This document shows positions 10,044 through 22,700 of a DNA stretch of 64,000 bases, piece after piece (position 1 is the stretch's first letter; every line of letters begins with the position of its first letter). Source of the stretch: Buddleja alternifolia (lineage: Eukaryota; Streptophyta; Magnoliopsida; Lamiales; Scrophulariaceae); assembly GCA_019426215.1 (NCBI GenBank), contig CM033404.1, positions 3,596,001 to 3,660,000 on the forward strand. The letters are read 5' to 3'. Below the pieces are notes generated by a model that was given only the letters and a program-made list of their open reading frames with translations, ran no database searches and was not told the origin of the DNA. Made by a program: the position numbers and the translations under genes.

Positions 10044-13000
10044 TCAAGACACTGTTTGCAGGCGTGGCTCTTCCGCAGCACCAACACTTTTTGCAAGAAT
10101 TTATCAACAAGATACAAATTCTTCAGCTTTTTCTTCATGGGGTAAGTGGCCACAGTTTTTAATTATTTCAAGGCAAGATCCTGGAATGGCCCCGAAAGTC
10201 TTACAGAGTTCCAAGAAGGAACAAGTCGGTCCGTATCACCCGTAACAATCAGAACTGTGAAATAAACAATTGTCAAAATCATGTTTATGCATTCAAAAAG
10301 ATATCTTTTCATATTTGAGGAAATTCCATTTCTCCACATCATATCGTTATTTTTTCTGTTAAGTAATGTGGATTCAGTAGGAGTGGTTTTAAAACCTGGA
10401 CATGAGATTTCAGTAAGCCTTTTTGCCAGAGACGGCTTCGGCTTAGATGCAGAATCGTTAGCATTGCCACTGTGTATTCTACTAGGGCCCTGTCCCAGCC
10501 CTTCACCTTAAGTGGCTGCAAATTTTGAGATAACAGAAAGTTTTTACTGAGTGTTGAGAAAACACTCATTTTGGGCAAAAGGAGTAGCAAGTATTCAATA
10601 CCTTTGTATAACCTTCTAAAACATGATCAGAAACTTGATTTGAATCGTACCATGCAGAACGAACCGCAGCTATACCAAATTTATCAATTATCATCCTTAT
10701 CTGAAAAACATTCACAAGACATCATCACAACACACACACACATGTATATATTTTATATACTGACCGAAAATTAAAATTCATTACCAGAATCACACCGAAC
10801 GTAGAGCGCAGAACTACTGACAACGCTTTCTTGTACAGAGCATTTATCATGTCCGACATCCCTTTAACCATATGCAATATTGCCGCCGCAATATTTTTAG
10901 TGAACATTGATAAAATACTGCAAAGCCTGGAAAAGGGATTCTCGCTGGCATTTGAACCCGAGCTGTTTCCCTGAATCTCATTGTTAGTTCCACCTTGATT
11001 TTTCTTGCGCATAGAGAAGGGCGCAAAAATTGCTGGTGCAACAAAGATCAGGCAGCTACACGCTCGGGTGCCTCAAATATGTATCTAGAGCTATGAGGAA
11101 CCAGCAGAGTGCCTGACCATCTTGCAGTGATTGGTATAAGTACAAATTCCCATTATTTCTTTACCTAAAGAAAAATTGCATTTAATTTTGTCTATGGTAC
11201 CATTAAATCTAGTTTATGTGCAAAATCAACGGGATCTTCTATTGCAACTTCCTATTGCATCTCCTATTGCAAAGCACATGTCAGTGGCACATGACAACGG
11301 TTTCTTATTCCTCAATTACAAATTCCATCAACCAGGCACGCGTCATTCACCTGTGCCTTGCAAGCAGGAGATGCAATAGGAAGTTGTAATAGAAGATCCC
11401 ATTTGGTGCAAAACAGGATATTTATGTTGCTATGGGGTGTAAATATGAGCAGCCAGCTAAAAGTTACATGTTAACTAAGTATGCTTTGTGGAAAAATGTT
11501 GAGCATACGATTTTATTTAAACTATGTGAAAATATATAGAATAGCACAAATAAAAGATGGTGCGAGTAAAACATACCCTACAAGAATGGCCTTCTCAGCA
11601 GCCAAGAAGTCAATGAAGTAAAGTGTTGACAACACAGAGAACATCGTTGAGTATGGATTCAAGGGTGTTGAATCGACAGCTTTTACCCGTGATGTTAAAC
11701 CGAAGGCTGGTCTATCAAATGCAACAACTTTAGAACGAACCACTTCTGCTAAAGGTTTCATGACTCGGTTCCATGAAAACCGAGGCTCCAAAACCATGCA
11801 ACAAAATCATAGGAAAATTAGCCCCTTTAACACGGTTAAGGGATTGTGAATTTGACTGTTCTTCTAAAGTATCTGGATCCGATAACTCTGCATCACATAT
11901 TTTGTGGTGTAATTGCACCCCGTTAAATTCGCAAAAACAACTATCAGCATCAGCTATAAGTGTTGGATCATCTATTTCATCCTGATCTATGCCAGCTATT
12001 CTTTGTGTTTTCTGCTTTGGTTTTGCCCCCAGCAATTGCTCTAGAAAAATTAAGGGAAAACGCGTAAAACATCCAAAGGTTAAGCAGCAGAGAATTGAAG
12101 GGTAACCAAATGAAACACAAAAATTTATTTTGGGTGGTTCCTTTTCCATCAAAATCTCGAGAGAGTAACGACTAATGATATTTGCTAGTACAAGAAAATT
12201 GAGATAAATTCCAATTAAAAATGATCAATCAAGAACAATTTAATTTAGAAAAAACTTTGCACTCAAGTAAAAAATGCTAAATTTGTCTAAAAGCCTTAAA
12301 GGCCAAGCTGTCCTAAGCATTAAAAGAAGAACAACCATCACTTTAGGATCAAATACAGAGAGCACTAACGCAATTTGATTGTCAATCATGGTTTATGAAC
12401 AAAAATACGAATAAAAGATAAAGTTTAAATAAATAAAAAGGGCCATTGAAAAATGTGAAACTACATATAAAAACAAACAGAATCTGCCCAACACTCCTGA
12501 CTCTACTGTATGTATGCCCTCTTTGTACACAGGGTTAATTCAAATGATATGAATCTGGGAGAACCCCAGACGTCAAAAGCTAGCGTTTGAAGTTGGAGAT
12601 CCCAAGCCATATAAACCCCACATTAGAATCTCATAATTCCAACGTGGGATCCAAGTCTCCATAGACTTGTGGCAAGGATTATAACCTTCCACCACCCTCC
12701 GCAGCCAGGCGCTCGCGGGCGGCAGCCTCTGAACCCCGGCTCTCTCTAGATCCATCGAGTAGGAGCCCTCACCACCCGCCAGGGATGGAGCCGGGGGGAC
12801 GCTCGCCTCCCTCAATTTTGAAATTTTTTTATTTTACCTTACAAAAATTTTTATATTTGAATTTCACACCTCCCCTCCCAAAATTTAAAAATATCACGTT
12901 TTCTCCCTTTTCTTTGAGTTCGCCCCCAAACTCAAAATCCTGGCTATATAAAAAGATATATAAAGCATAAAATATGTCAAAAATTGTAATTAACCTACTT

Positions 13001-13567
13001 TCTTATTATATTTTCTCCCATAATATAGCGCAGGGGGCAAGCCCCCGCAACCCCTTGAATCCTTCGTAAAAATATATAATTATATCACAACAATCTCGCT
13101 CTATGAGTTAATTCCTGGCTTTGTCCCTGCTACCAGCGCCGCCGCACGATTGCACGGGAAGACGGCTCAGATATAAAACCCAAAGTCATATAAACCCCAC
13201 ATTACCCATAAATAATTCCAATATAGAATCCAAGTCCCCGTAAACTTGTAACTGGGATCATAAAACATCATAATTTCACACCAAGCAGTACAAACTTAGA
13301 AATTAAAGGGAACTGAAATTTTGAAAGTGTCACCGGATTCCATACCGGAGCCATCAAGTGGGGCAGAAGAAGCAGCGGAGGCGGCTCGAACATTAATTTA
13401 TGTTCTTTAACCGGAGTTTGGGATGAAAAAGAAGATGGGTTCGTTGCTATGGAACCCTCAAAACGATATTGAAGTTTAGATTTTCGGTTGTGTGAAAAAT
13501 TCTGTGGTTTCGGAGGCCTGACGAAAACAAACTGATGATTTCCACATACTCCATAAATAATACTCAT
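10044..13567 (-). CDS. Plastid-type alpha/beta hydrolase (frame-broken in this sequence)
   Basis: The exons I infer on the minus strand are 13282-13567 (first), 11577-12040, 10785-11112, 10602-10700, 10396-10515 and 10044-10254. All junctions are GT-AG. The oxyanion region ILLHGFGAS and VAFDRPAFGLTSR lie in exon 2. The nucleophile GHSAG is rebuilt exactly across the exon 2/3 splice. The acid is in VTGDTDRLVPSW and the histidine in NCGHLPHEEK, giving a complete Ser-Asp-His triad. Exon 1 is Ser/Pro/Arg-rich like a transit peptide, but its donor is weak. At least six frame breaks are seen (near 11780, 11097, 11075, 11050, 10450, 10185, 10071), mostly single losses in G, T or C runs. With the last allowed, the protein ends ...RLQTVS at 10044-10046. 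The substrate is unknown. Confidence 0.7.
11226..11405. mobile_element. hAT-type MITE in a hydrolase intron, with perfect 8-bp target duplication
   Basis: Inverted ends of about 35 bp (GGGATCTTCTATTGCAACTT on the left, GGGATCTTCTATTACAACTT reading in from the right) lie at 11231 and 11400. The 8-mer GTGCAAAA flanks the element on both sides, at 11218-11225 and 11406-11413. An 8-bp duplication is the hAT hallmark. The 180-bp element has no coding capacity. Confidence 0.8.
12601..12684. repeat. Direct repeat copy 1 in hydrolase intron 1
   Basis: The block catataaaccccacatta...ataattcca...atccaagtc...acttgt...ggatt/cataa is repeated, diverged, at 13179-13264. The two copies stand on either side of the hAT-like element at 12780-13129. 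Confidence 0.6.
12780..13129. mobile_element. hAT-like non-autonomous element in hydrolase intron 1
   Basis: The left end CAGGGATGGAGCCGGG and the right end read inward, CAGGGACAAAGCCAGG, form short imperfect inverted repeats. The flanking 8-mers ccacccgc (12772-12779) and ctaccagc (13130-13137) agree at 6 of 8 positions, as an aged hAT target duplication would. The interior is A/T-rich with a 'gggggcaagccccc' hairpin near 13030. There is no coding sequence. Confidence 0.5.
13179..13264. repeat. Direct repeat copy 2 in hydrolase intron 1
   Basis: This is the diverged partner of 12601-12684, in the same orientation. It ends about 18 bp from the proposed donor of exon 1. Confidence 0.6.
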
Positions 13568-13850
13568 ATATGGTCAAAACTGCAAAATTTTTGAGAATTT
13601 TGGTACTAGTACAATACAGTGCTACTCAGATATCTGGTTCAGTTTTCTAGTCTAGCCAATTATCAAGCAAGGAGTAGAAATATACTAACAATAAAAAAAA
13701 GAAGCAAGGAGTAAATATGCTCAAGTGTCCTAACTAATATAAATGATGATGTATTCTTGTGCTAGTCCTTTTTTGTTGTTGTTAATTATATAAACCAAAG
13801 TTGCTGCTTCTGAGCGCGACTTAAGCAGATGGAATGTATATGCTGTATTG

Positions 13851-13877
<27 letters not shown>
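13851..13877. repeat. (AT)n microsatellite
   Basis: A pure AT dinucleotide run of about 13 repeats directly precedes the Helitron-like 5' end. Confidence 0.9.
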
Positions 13878-13882
<5 letters not shown>

Positions 13883-14588
13883 ATACTATCTATACTATTT
13901 ATTAAGTGGGAGTACCCTAGAGTAACCGTTTGGTATGTTACAAAGTAGAATTCCAAAAATAACCCCATCTGATTCTAAAATCTTATTCCTAAAGTCGGAC
14001 ATTTGAATTGTAATAACTGATTTAGGACAGTTTTTTTTTTTTTTTTTTTGGCATTTTGGTTAACTCCCACCCTTTCCAGTTTTCACCCAGATCATTCTCC
14101 ACATTTACCAATTACACATACCCACTACTACTTCTTCATTCCTGTTTTTTTTGTTGCGGAAAATTCATATGACAATTGAGCAACATTCATCTCATTCAAG
14201 ATTCTATCAAATGCAGAAGAACTTCAATAATCAAGTTCATATACGGTACTGTGCCACTATATTATTTTTATTTCTTATTTTATTCTGCAGTTTTACTTCT
14301 ATGTTTTATTTGACTTTGTTAAGTTATCTCAATATTTGTTATTGTTAGTTTAGTATTACTAAAAATTTAAATGACAAATTTCATTATTAACAGCAAAGGA
14401 AGTCATTTTAGTTTGAAGAATTTAAAAATATGAAATTACATTACAATATGTCGATCTTACCATGAAAGAAAAGTGTTCGCTGAATTTATTTCTCTCTCCT
14501 TCTCTAATATGCAATTTGGATTGTTTAAAGTAACAAATTTATTCGTAGATTATTTTATTCACACCATCGAGTGTGCTCCGATTACTAG
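13878..14588 (+). mobile_element. Helitron-like non-autonomous element
   Basis: The left end TCTCTATACTATCTATACTA starts with TC after an A. The right end is ...gattaCTAG followed by T, so the insertion lies between A and T as Helitrons require. Nine bases before CTAG is a stem-loop, CACAC/catcga/GTGTG at 14560-14575. The interior holds a T19 run and no Rep/helicase coding sequence. The ends fit the family rule, but the short stem keeps this tentative. Confidence 0.6.
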
Positions 14589-14903
14589 TATATATATATA
14601 ATATTTATAGTTAAACATTGCTATAAAATATTGATGTACTTCCGAGGTGTATTGAATTGAATGAAGCTCGCTAAAAACTTCTATATTTGCAAAACGCTCT
14701 AAAACCCGTATGTTTTACTAATTCGGGTCGAGTCGAACTACAACCCAACCCTGAGATATCATCCAGATCATTCACAACCAAACATATATGGCATCATCAG
14801 GACTTACCACCTGTCATCCACCACCACCTGTACATTATGGAATATCTTAGAACCGTTATTTGCTGGATTGGGGGTTGGAGCTGGGGAAAGAGTGCCAAAA
14901 TAA
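14589..14903. other. Short interval, nothing recognised
   Basis: I see no gene, clear repeat or RNA here. Its last five bases (aataa) are the candidate target duplication of the copia element that begins at 14904. Confidence 0.4.
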
Positions 14904-15529
14904 TGACACCGGCGTAAAACGGCAAAGCGATATTATTCTTTTCCCCACTAACTGGATACAAATGGGACCACAACAATGCTAGTACATAGAAAGAAATCGA
15001 AAACGGACAAGAGTTTTTACGTGGAAAACCAAATCGGAAAAACCACGGACCGAAGTCAAAAAACCCTCCACTATACAATAATGTGCTTACACAATTTCTC
15101 CCTAACTAATTAGGGGATACACAAAATCTCAAGAGAATTCCCTTGGATTCCAATATACATCAAGTTAGAAACTTGGAACTGTAGAAAAATAGAACACCTC
15201 TCTCAATCTTATTTTCTTCTCCCAATTTTTTCCCTCTTATTTTTTTCTCTCTTTCGCTCTATTTCTCTCTCTAGCTCTCGTTGATGGTGTGTTTTTAGAA
15301 TGAGAGAAGGGTGGTATTTATAGGTAAGTTTGCATGCAATTGAGTAAATTGCCATGGCAACTTGTCGTCCAAACCAGGGGGTATGCAATGGTTTTGCTTT
15401 CTTTTAATTCAAAGAAAATGGCTGGCCCATTTATTCAACAAAAACAGCCACCCCCTGTTCTATTTTTCAACAATATACGATATTATATATAATATACACA
15501 TATGGCCACCCACATGGGTGGGACCAACA
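14904..15529 (-). repeat. 3' LTR of copia element copy 2 (626 bp)
   Basis: Read on the minus strand it starts TGTTGGTCCCACCCATGTGG after a purine tract (ggagggggagagaat) and ends ...cgccggtgtCA. A TATA-like 'cctataaatacc' lies near 15312-15325, where an LTR promoter is expected, and the downstream leader is CT-rich. It is the best view in the window of the LTR that is interrupted in copy 1. Confidence 0.85.
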
Positions 15530-15727
15530 ATTCTCTCCCCCTCCAGCTCATGTGGGGGGCACAACCAAGCCTGATTCGCTTTTGCAGACTTCAGCTTTTC
15601 TCTTGGCAAAGACTTTGTGAGCATATCTGCGCCATTATCATCCGTATGCACTTTATCAAGCTGTATCAATTTTTCGTCAAGAACATCCCGGATCCAAGGT
15701 ATCTCACTCTATGTGTTTTGGACCTTG
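15530..15727 (-). pseudogene. Copia copy 2, C-terminal end of RNase H (cut by gap)
   Basis: The frame encodes IQLDKVHTDDNGADMLTK, then SLPREKLKSAKANQAW and CPPHELEGE, the same end as copy 1, and then stops being readable at the N run. The two copia copies are close to identical here, so they belong to one family and may be of similar age. Confidence 0.85.
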
Positions 15728-15827
15728 NNNNNNNNNNNNNNNNNNNNNNNNNNNNNNNNNNNNNNNNNNNNNNNNNNNNNNNNNNNNNNNNNNNNNNNNN
15801 NNNNNNNNNNNNNNNNNNNNNNNNNNN
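15728..15827. other. Assembly gap (100 N)
   Basis: Exactly 100 N, the usual placeholder for a gap of unknown size. It separates copia sequence from chromovirus LTR sequence. Confidence 0.99.
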
Positions 15828-16861
15828 CTCAAAATCGAAGTAAAATGGGGTTCCATTTTTACTGGGCAATACACACTTTAAAAATTCATATAAAATCATA
15901 ATTTACTCAAATAAGCCCCAATTGCATACACAATAACCCAATACATATGGTTATCCCTGTAAAATTTTGAAACCAAAATGAAGTGGTAAAAGCCCCAAAT
16001 GATGTCTCAAACAAACATTTCGAAATCCCGTGAGGCTTCTGGCAGCCTATACTTAACAATTTCACAATTCACAAAAAACTCCCAAAAATCTCAGAAAAAT
16101 TCCAGAGCTATTTCAGCCATGCAGTAACATACTACAGTAAAATTGTTGAACTCAATAAAGTTTCCTTGTCTCGAAAACAATTCTTCAAATTAGTTGCAGA
16201 TTTATAGAACCCAACTTAAAATTATCATGCATGTGTGATTTCTTCATTAAGCCTTTAGATTGGCTAACAAAAATTGTAAATTTAAGCTTAAAACTCATAG
16301 ATCTACTCATCCAAGACACATGCAATAACATTTTCAAAATAACTTAGCCTTTACCATTACCTACTAATATATAAGTTCTAAGTTCTAAGGGATTAAGAGT
16401 TACCTTTAATTGCTACCAACAAGTGTGAAGATGGGTTGAAGGTGAAGTCAATATACTTATTATATATATATATATATATATCTATCTTGAAATGAAGAGA
16501 TGAAGAATGGTTGAAGAGACCCTTTTGCTTTGTATAAAGAAACATGATGAAGGTTGAAGTGGTATGTTATATATAGAGGTGTGTGTGACCGGGTAGTGCT
16601 CCACTTTTCTTCTCTTTTTTCTTTATTTTATTTTATTTTATTATTTAATGTGAAATGAAGTGGAATTTACTAATTATGGTGTATTTGGGCAATTTACTAA
16701 TTCAACTTCTCTCCTAGTGTCTAGTTAAATTTTGGTTCTATTCCTTTAGTCTACATAAGAATATAATATAATATCCCTCTTGAACATAGTTTAAAATCCT
16801 AGGTCATGTCCTAATGCTTAGATAGTAATTAGTCGACTAAAAAAAAAACTCGGGTATCACA
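15828..16861 (-). repeat. Partial 3' LTR of the minus-strand chromovirus
   Basis: On the minus strand the LTR starts TGTGATACCCGAGTTTTTTT after the purine tract aaggagggagaa. It is alignable by eye, with gaps, to the plus-strand LTR at 23250 onwards over its whole visible length. The remainder is lost in the gap. Confidence 0.8.
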
Positions 16862-16871
16862 TTCTCCCTCC

Positions 16872-17162
16872 TTAAAAGAATTTGGTCCCCAAATTCTCAC
16901 CTGAGAACAATTCCGGGTAGTGTCTTCGCATGTAATCCTCGGTTTCCAAGTTGCTTCTTCTAGATTGTCGTGATTTTCCCATAACACCTTTACACTTGGA
17001 TGGTTTTAGTCCGTAGCTCACGCACTTTCTTGTCACAATCTTTATCGGTTTTTTTTTTTCATAAGTCAAATTGTTCTGAATTAGTATTGCATCCACCTTG
17101 AGTACATGTTCAGGATCGGGTCGGTATTTCTTTAACCTGCTTACGTGAAAGACATCGTGCAA
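16872..17162 (-). pseudogene. Chromovirus integrase C-terminus / chromodomain region
   Basis: The 96-codon frame begins MHDVFHVSRLKKYRPDPEHV, the conserved start of the chromovirus C-terminal region, and ends ETEDYMRRHYPELFSGENLG. The middle is scrambled by frame slips where the aromatic chromodomain residues should be. In the family this region targets integration to chromatin. Confidence 0.8.
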
Positions 17163-18480
17163 ACCAGAGAGTGCTAGTGAGGGTGCCAGTCAATATGCTA
17201 CTTTTCCAACTCTTTCCAAGATCTTGAAAGGTCCAACAAATCTAAGACTTAACTTTCCACCTTTCTTAGGTTGAATGATGCCCCTCCGAGGAGATAGCCG
17301 CAAGAAAACCTCATCTCTGACGAAAAATTCTAAGTCTTTTCTTCTTTGATCAGCGTAACTTCTGACGACTCTGTGCAGCTTTCATTCGTTCCTGGACAAT
17401 TTGGATTTTATCTATGCTTCTTGCAGCAATTTCAATTGTGGGAACGTTGTTTGTCCCTGATTTTTCCTCTTAGGATCCTGTATCTCCAACTTCCCAACGA
17501 ACTGGGACCTGCACTTTCTCCCATATAAGGCTTCATATGGTGCCATTCCAATTGTGGCCTGATAGCTATGTTATAAGCAAATTCTGCTAGGCTAAGTATT
17601 GAGACCAATTTCCTTTAAATCCAAAACACCTGCTCGCTAACATGTCTTCTAGTATTTGGAATAGTACTAGCCTCAAATTGTCCATCCGACTGAGGAAAGT
17701 GTCATGCTAATGATAGCTTAGTTTCCAATGCAACATGTATGCTTTTCCAAATTGTGAGAGGAATGAGAGGAACCACTGCTCAATGGTACGGATCTCTGGA
17801 TTCTACTAAGGACAAGGTTAACTGAAACACCATGCCGTCTCACAATTTCCTTAACGTACCATCAAGCTAACTTAGAGAGGTTCTACCTCCCGGACGGGCA
17901 AGAAATGAGCTCATTTTGTGAGCCCATCCACAATTATCCCAATAGAATCATGGCCACTTGTAGCTTGGGGCAAATCAGTTATAAAGTTCACTGTTAGATA
18001 TTCACCTTTCCATTCCGGTATTTTTTTTTTTTTAAAGGTTGTAAGAGTCAGGAGATCGTTAAGGTTTGATGTTTTGATTTCACTTGTTGACATGCAAAGC
18101 ATCGTGAGACATAATTAGTGACTTGGCTGTTCAGATTGACTAACCAGTAATATTCCTTAATTCTTTATGCATCTCATTACTGCCAAGGTATATGGTCTTT
18201 TTCAAGCGACGAGCTTCATCAAGTATACCTTCTTCACACTAGTGTCATTTGGTACATACACCCTATTTTACTATATCAGGTCGTCTTCCCAGATATGAAA
18301 TTCACGCCTATATTTCTTGAAGGGTCTTCTCTCTTAAGTTCTTGAATATAGATCTTTCTCCAGTGCAACTTTGATCCAAGAACATTGGGTTCTACTTTGA
18401 TATTAGCACACAAGATGTGTAATCCAAATTCTTTTGTATTCCAAAAATCACATCCTTCCACATCCTCCATCCGTTATCCA
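17163..18480 (-). pseudogene. Chromovirus integrase core (heavily decayed)
   Basis: Short readable patches remain, notably WKGEYLTVNFITDLPQATSG with GHDSIGIIVDGLTK near 17911-18020, which contains the first catalytic Asp region of the integrase. The rest is broken by stops. Confidence 0.65.
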
Positions 18481-19617
18481 TTAATCTTGCAACACTCATT
18501 TTCTGACTTAAAGCATCTGCTTCTACATTAGATTTTCTAAGATGGGTTGGATTGAACACTTGTAGTCTCCAAGAAGTTTCATTCTCTTTGTCTCAAATTC
18601 AACTCTTTTTGAGAAATAGATACTTAAAACTTTTGTGGTCGGTATGATGCTCCATATAAGTAAGTCTCCACTTTGTTATTTCAGAAATATGGGGCTACTG
18701 CCAAATCATGTTGGGGTAGTTCTATTCGTAGGGTTTGTGTTTACGCTATACATACGCTATCTCTTTACTATTTTGCATAAGCATACATCCAGTCCTCCTT
18801 AGAGACATCACCGTAACTCCAAAATTATCATTCCATTAGGAAGTTCTAAAATGCGTTGTTGTGAGCCTTTTTCTCTAACTCTTGGAAGCTTGATTTAGAC
18901 TCATCATTCTATTCAACTTCATCTTCCTTTGAGTTAGTTAAGATAAATGTCCTGCTATCTTAGAGAAATCCTTGACAAATCTCCGATAGTATCCTGCTAA
19001 TCGAGAGAAAGTTTTTTTTTTTTTTTTTTTGGTGGCATTCTCAGGTCTTTTCCATTCCACAATAGATTCTACCTTCGAGGGGTCGACATAGATTCCATTA
19101 CCCATAATCACATGACCTAAGAAGGCAACCTTAGTTAACCCAAACTCACACTTGCTAAATTTCACGTAGAGCTTGTTGTCTCTTAAGACTGGCAATACAA
19201 TCCTTAAGTGTCGTTCATGATTTTCTTTGGTCTTAGATATAGACAATGATGTCGTTTATAATATCACCGCAAGTGATCCAAATTAGAAGGTAATATACTA
19301 TGCATACTATCCATAAGGTTTGTTGGGGGTATTGGTCAATCCAACTGGCATTTCAACAAACTCATATTGTCCGTATCTTGTTTGGAAAGCGGTCTTAAGT
19401 TCATCTTCATTGCTAATTCTTAATTGATCATATCCTTGTTGCAAATCAAACTTAGAATATAACGTAGCTCCTTGGAGTTGGTCAAACAATTCTTTAATTC
19501 GTGGAAGAGGATACTTGTTCTTGATGGTTACACTATTTAACCCCCGGTATTCTACATCTAACCCTAATGATCTGTCTTTCTTCTTGCCAAATAACACTAG
19601 AGCTCGGGGGCCAAATA
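18481..19617 (-). pseudogene. Chromovirus reverse transcriptase and RNase H (broken)
   Basis: Reverse transcriptase blocks are seen at 19307-19610: [48 protein letters not shown] and [20 protein letters not shown]. The thumb and connection follow at 18938-19246 (KCEFGLTKVAFLGHVI). RNase H traces lie near 18520-18690. The stretch that should hold the catalytic xxDD segment is largely missing near 19250-19310. A T22 run near 19013-19031 interrupts the connection. Confidence 0.8.
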
Positions 19618-19727
19618 ACACCATACACACTTTTACCCACACACAACATACATCTACACACACTACATAGTTTTTACACTCACTGGGCACTTTCAATTTA
19701 TTTTAATTGATTAAATATATACATACA

Positions 19728-19758
<31 letters not shown>

Positions 19759-22700
19759 ATATATGTATATATGTACATATATTGATTTATTTCTAAAATA
19801 CAATAAAAATGGAAAAAGGCCTAGGTTAGAGCAAATATACCCTATGTTAGAGCAAACCTACCCTAGTTAGATGTAATATAGCCTAGGTTAGAGATGGTGG
19901 TGATTGCCGGACATGTCGCCGGCGTCGATGGTGGTTGCCGGACGTGTCGTCGACAATGGTGGTGGTCGCCGGAGGTCGGGGGTGGATGTCGGACGTGTCG
20001 CCGACAATGGTGTTGGTCGCCGACGGTGGGGTCGGTGGTGGTCGCCGACGGTGGGGTCGGTGGTGGTCGCCGACGGTGGGGAGCACGTTGAATGCGATTA
20101 AATACATAAATATAAATATATATTTATAATTAATTAATTTTTAATTAGTTATATATATAAATATAATAAATTAATATATAATTATTTTAAAAAAAAGAAA
20201 ATGGGCTAGGTTAGCGCTAACCTAGCCCTAGGTCAGCGCAAACCTAGACCGAAAATTAAAAAAAAAAAAGAAAAATAGGCTAGGTTAGCGCTAACCTAGC
20301 CTATAAATAATAAAAAAAAAGAAAAATAGGAAAAAATAGAAAAATTATGTGTGTTTGCGCAAATCTAACCTATGTTGGTGTATACCCAGCCTATTTTACA
20401 CACACTACACACTTATTACTCAACCACACACTTTTTGCACATACGACACACTTTTACACACACTACACCCTTTTACGCACCATACACACTTTTACCCACA
20501 CACAACATACATCTACACACACTACATAGTTTTTACACTCACTGGGCACTTTCAATTTATTTTAATTAATTAAATATATACAAACAAATATATATATATA
20601 TATATAGATATATGTATATATGTACATATATTGATTTATTTCTAAAATACAATAAAAATGGAAAAAGGCCTGGGTTAGAGCAAATATAGCCTATGTTAGA
20701 GCAAACCTACCCTAGTTAGATGTAATATAGCCTAGGTTAGAGACGGTGGTGATTGCCGGACATGTCGCCGGCGTCGATGGTGGTTGCCGGACGTGTCGTC
20801 GACAATGGTGGTGGTCGCCGGAGGTCGGGGGTGGATGTCGGACGTGTCGCCGACAATGGTGGTGGTCGCCGGAGGACGGTGGTGGTCGCCGACGGTGGGG
20901 GTGGAGGTCGGTGGTGGTCGCCGGCGGTGGGGAGCACGTTGAATGCGAGAAAATACATAAATATATATATATATTTATAATTAATTAATTTTTAATTAGT
21001 TATATATATAAATATAATAAATTAATATATAATTATTTTTAAAAAAAATGGGCTAGGTTAGCGCTAACCTAGCCCTAGGTCAGCGCAAACCTAGCCCGAA
21101 AATTAAAACAAGAAAGAAAAATAGGCTAGGTTAGCGCTAACCTAGACCTAGGTTAGCGCTAACCTAGCCCATAAATAATAAAAAAAAAGAAAAATAGGAA
21201 AAAATAGAAAAATTATGTGTGTTTGCGCAAATCTAGCCTATGTTGGTGTATACCCAGCCTATTTTACACACACTACACACTTATTACTCAACCACACACT
21301 TTTTGCACATACGACACACTTTTACACACACTACACCCTTTTACGCACCATACACACTTTTACCCACACACAACATACATCTACACACACTACATAGTTT
21401 TTACACTCACTGGGCACTTTCAATTTATTTTAATTAATTAAATATATACAAACAAATATATATATATATATATAGATATATGTATATATGTACATATATT
21501 GATTTATTTCTAAAATACAATAAAAATGGAAAAAGGCCTGGGTTAGAGCAAATATAGCCTATGTTAGAGCAAACCTACCCTAGTTAGATGTAATATAGCC
21601 TAGGTTAGAGACGGTGGTGATTGCCGGACATGTCGCCGGCGTCGATGGTGGTTGCCGGACGTGTCGTCGACAATGGTGGTGGTCGCCGGAGGTCGGGGGT
21701 GGATGTCGGACGTGTCGCCGACAATGGTGGTGGTCCCCGGAGGACGGTGGCGGTCGCCGACGGTGGGGGTCGGTGGTGGTCGCCGGCGGTGGGGAGCACG
21801 TTGAATGCGAGAAAATACATAAATATATATATATATTTATAATTAATTAATTTTTAATTAGTTATATATATAAATATAATAAATTAATATATAATTATTT
21901 TAAAAAAAAGAAAATGGGCTAGGTTAGCGCTAACCTAGCCCTAGGTCAGCGCAAACCTAGCCCGAAAATTAAAAAAAAAAAAGAAAAATAGGCTAGGTTA
22001 GCGCTAACCTAGACCTAGGTTAGCGCTAACCTAGCCTATAAATAATAAAAAAAAGAAAAATAGGAAAAAATAGAAAAATTATGTGTGTTTGCGCAAATCT
22101 AACCTATGTTGGTGTATACCCAGCCTATTTTACACACACTACACACTTATTACTCAACCACACACTTTTTGCACATACGACACACTTTTACACACACTAC
22201 ACCCTTTTACGCACCATACACACTTTTACCCACACACAACATACATCTACACACACTACATAGTTTTTACACTCACTGGGCACTTTCAATTTATTTTAAT
22301 TAATTAAATATATACAAACAAATATATATATATATATATAGATATATGTATATATGTACATATATTGATTTATTTCTAAAATACAATAAAAATGGAAAAA
22401 GGCCTGGGTTAGAGCAAATATAGCCTATGTTAGAGCAAACCTACCCTAGTTAGATGTAATATAGCCTAGGTTAGAGACGGTGGTGATTGCCGGACATGTC
22501 GCCGGCGTCGATGGTGGTTGCCGGACGTGTCGTCGACAATGGTGGTGGTCGCCGGAGGTCGGGGGTGGATGTCGGACGTGTCGACGACAATGGTGGTGGT
22601 CGCCGGAGGACGGTGGTGGTCGCCGACGGTGGGGGTCGGTGGTGGTCGCCGGCGGTGGGGAGCACGTTGAATGCGAGAAAATACATAAATATATATATAT

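Larger units (their letters stand above)
15828..19617 (-). mobile_element. Ty3/gypsy chromovirus (Tekay/Del-like), 3' half, minus strand
   Basis: Reading from high to low coordinates: reverse transcriptase start (19610), RNase H, integrase (near 17900-18100), chromodomain-type C-terminus (16872-17162), purine tract, then the first kilobase of the 3' LTR up to the gap. At 19617 it changes abruptly into satellite DNA. Many stops and frame changes make it dead. The related plus-strand element at 23250-28146 covers the other half. Confidence 0.85.

Noticed and set aside
12042..12149. ATG at 12149 (minus) as hydrolase start
   Set aside because: The stretch before 12040 ends in a good acceptor (ttaatttttctag) and reads like intron; a transit-peptide-like exon at 13282-13567 joins in phase.
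15502..15901. Open frames running through the N gap near 15.7 kb
   Set aside because: They are artefacts of translating N bases.
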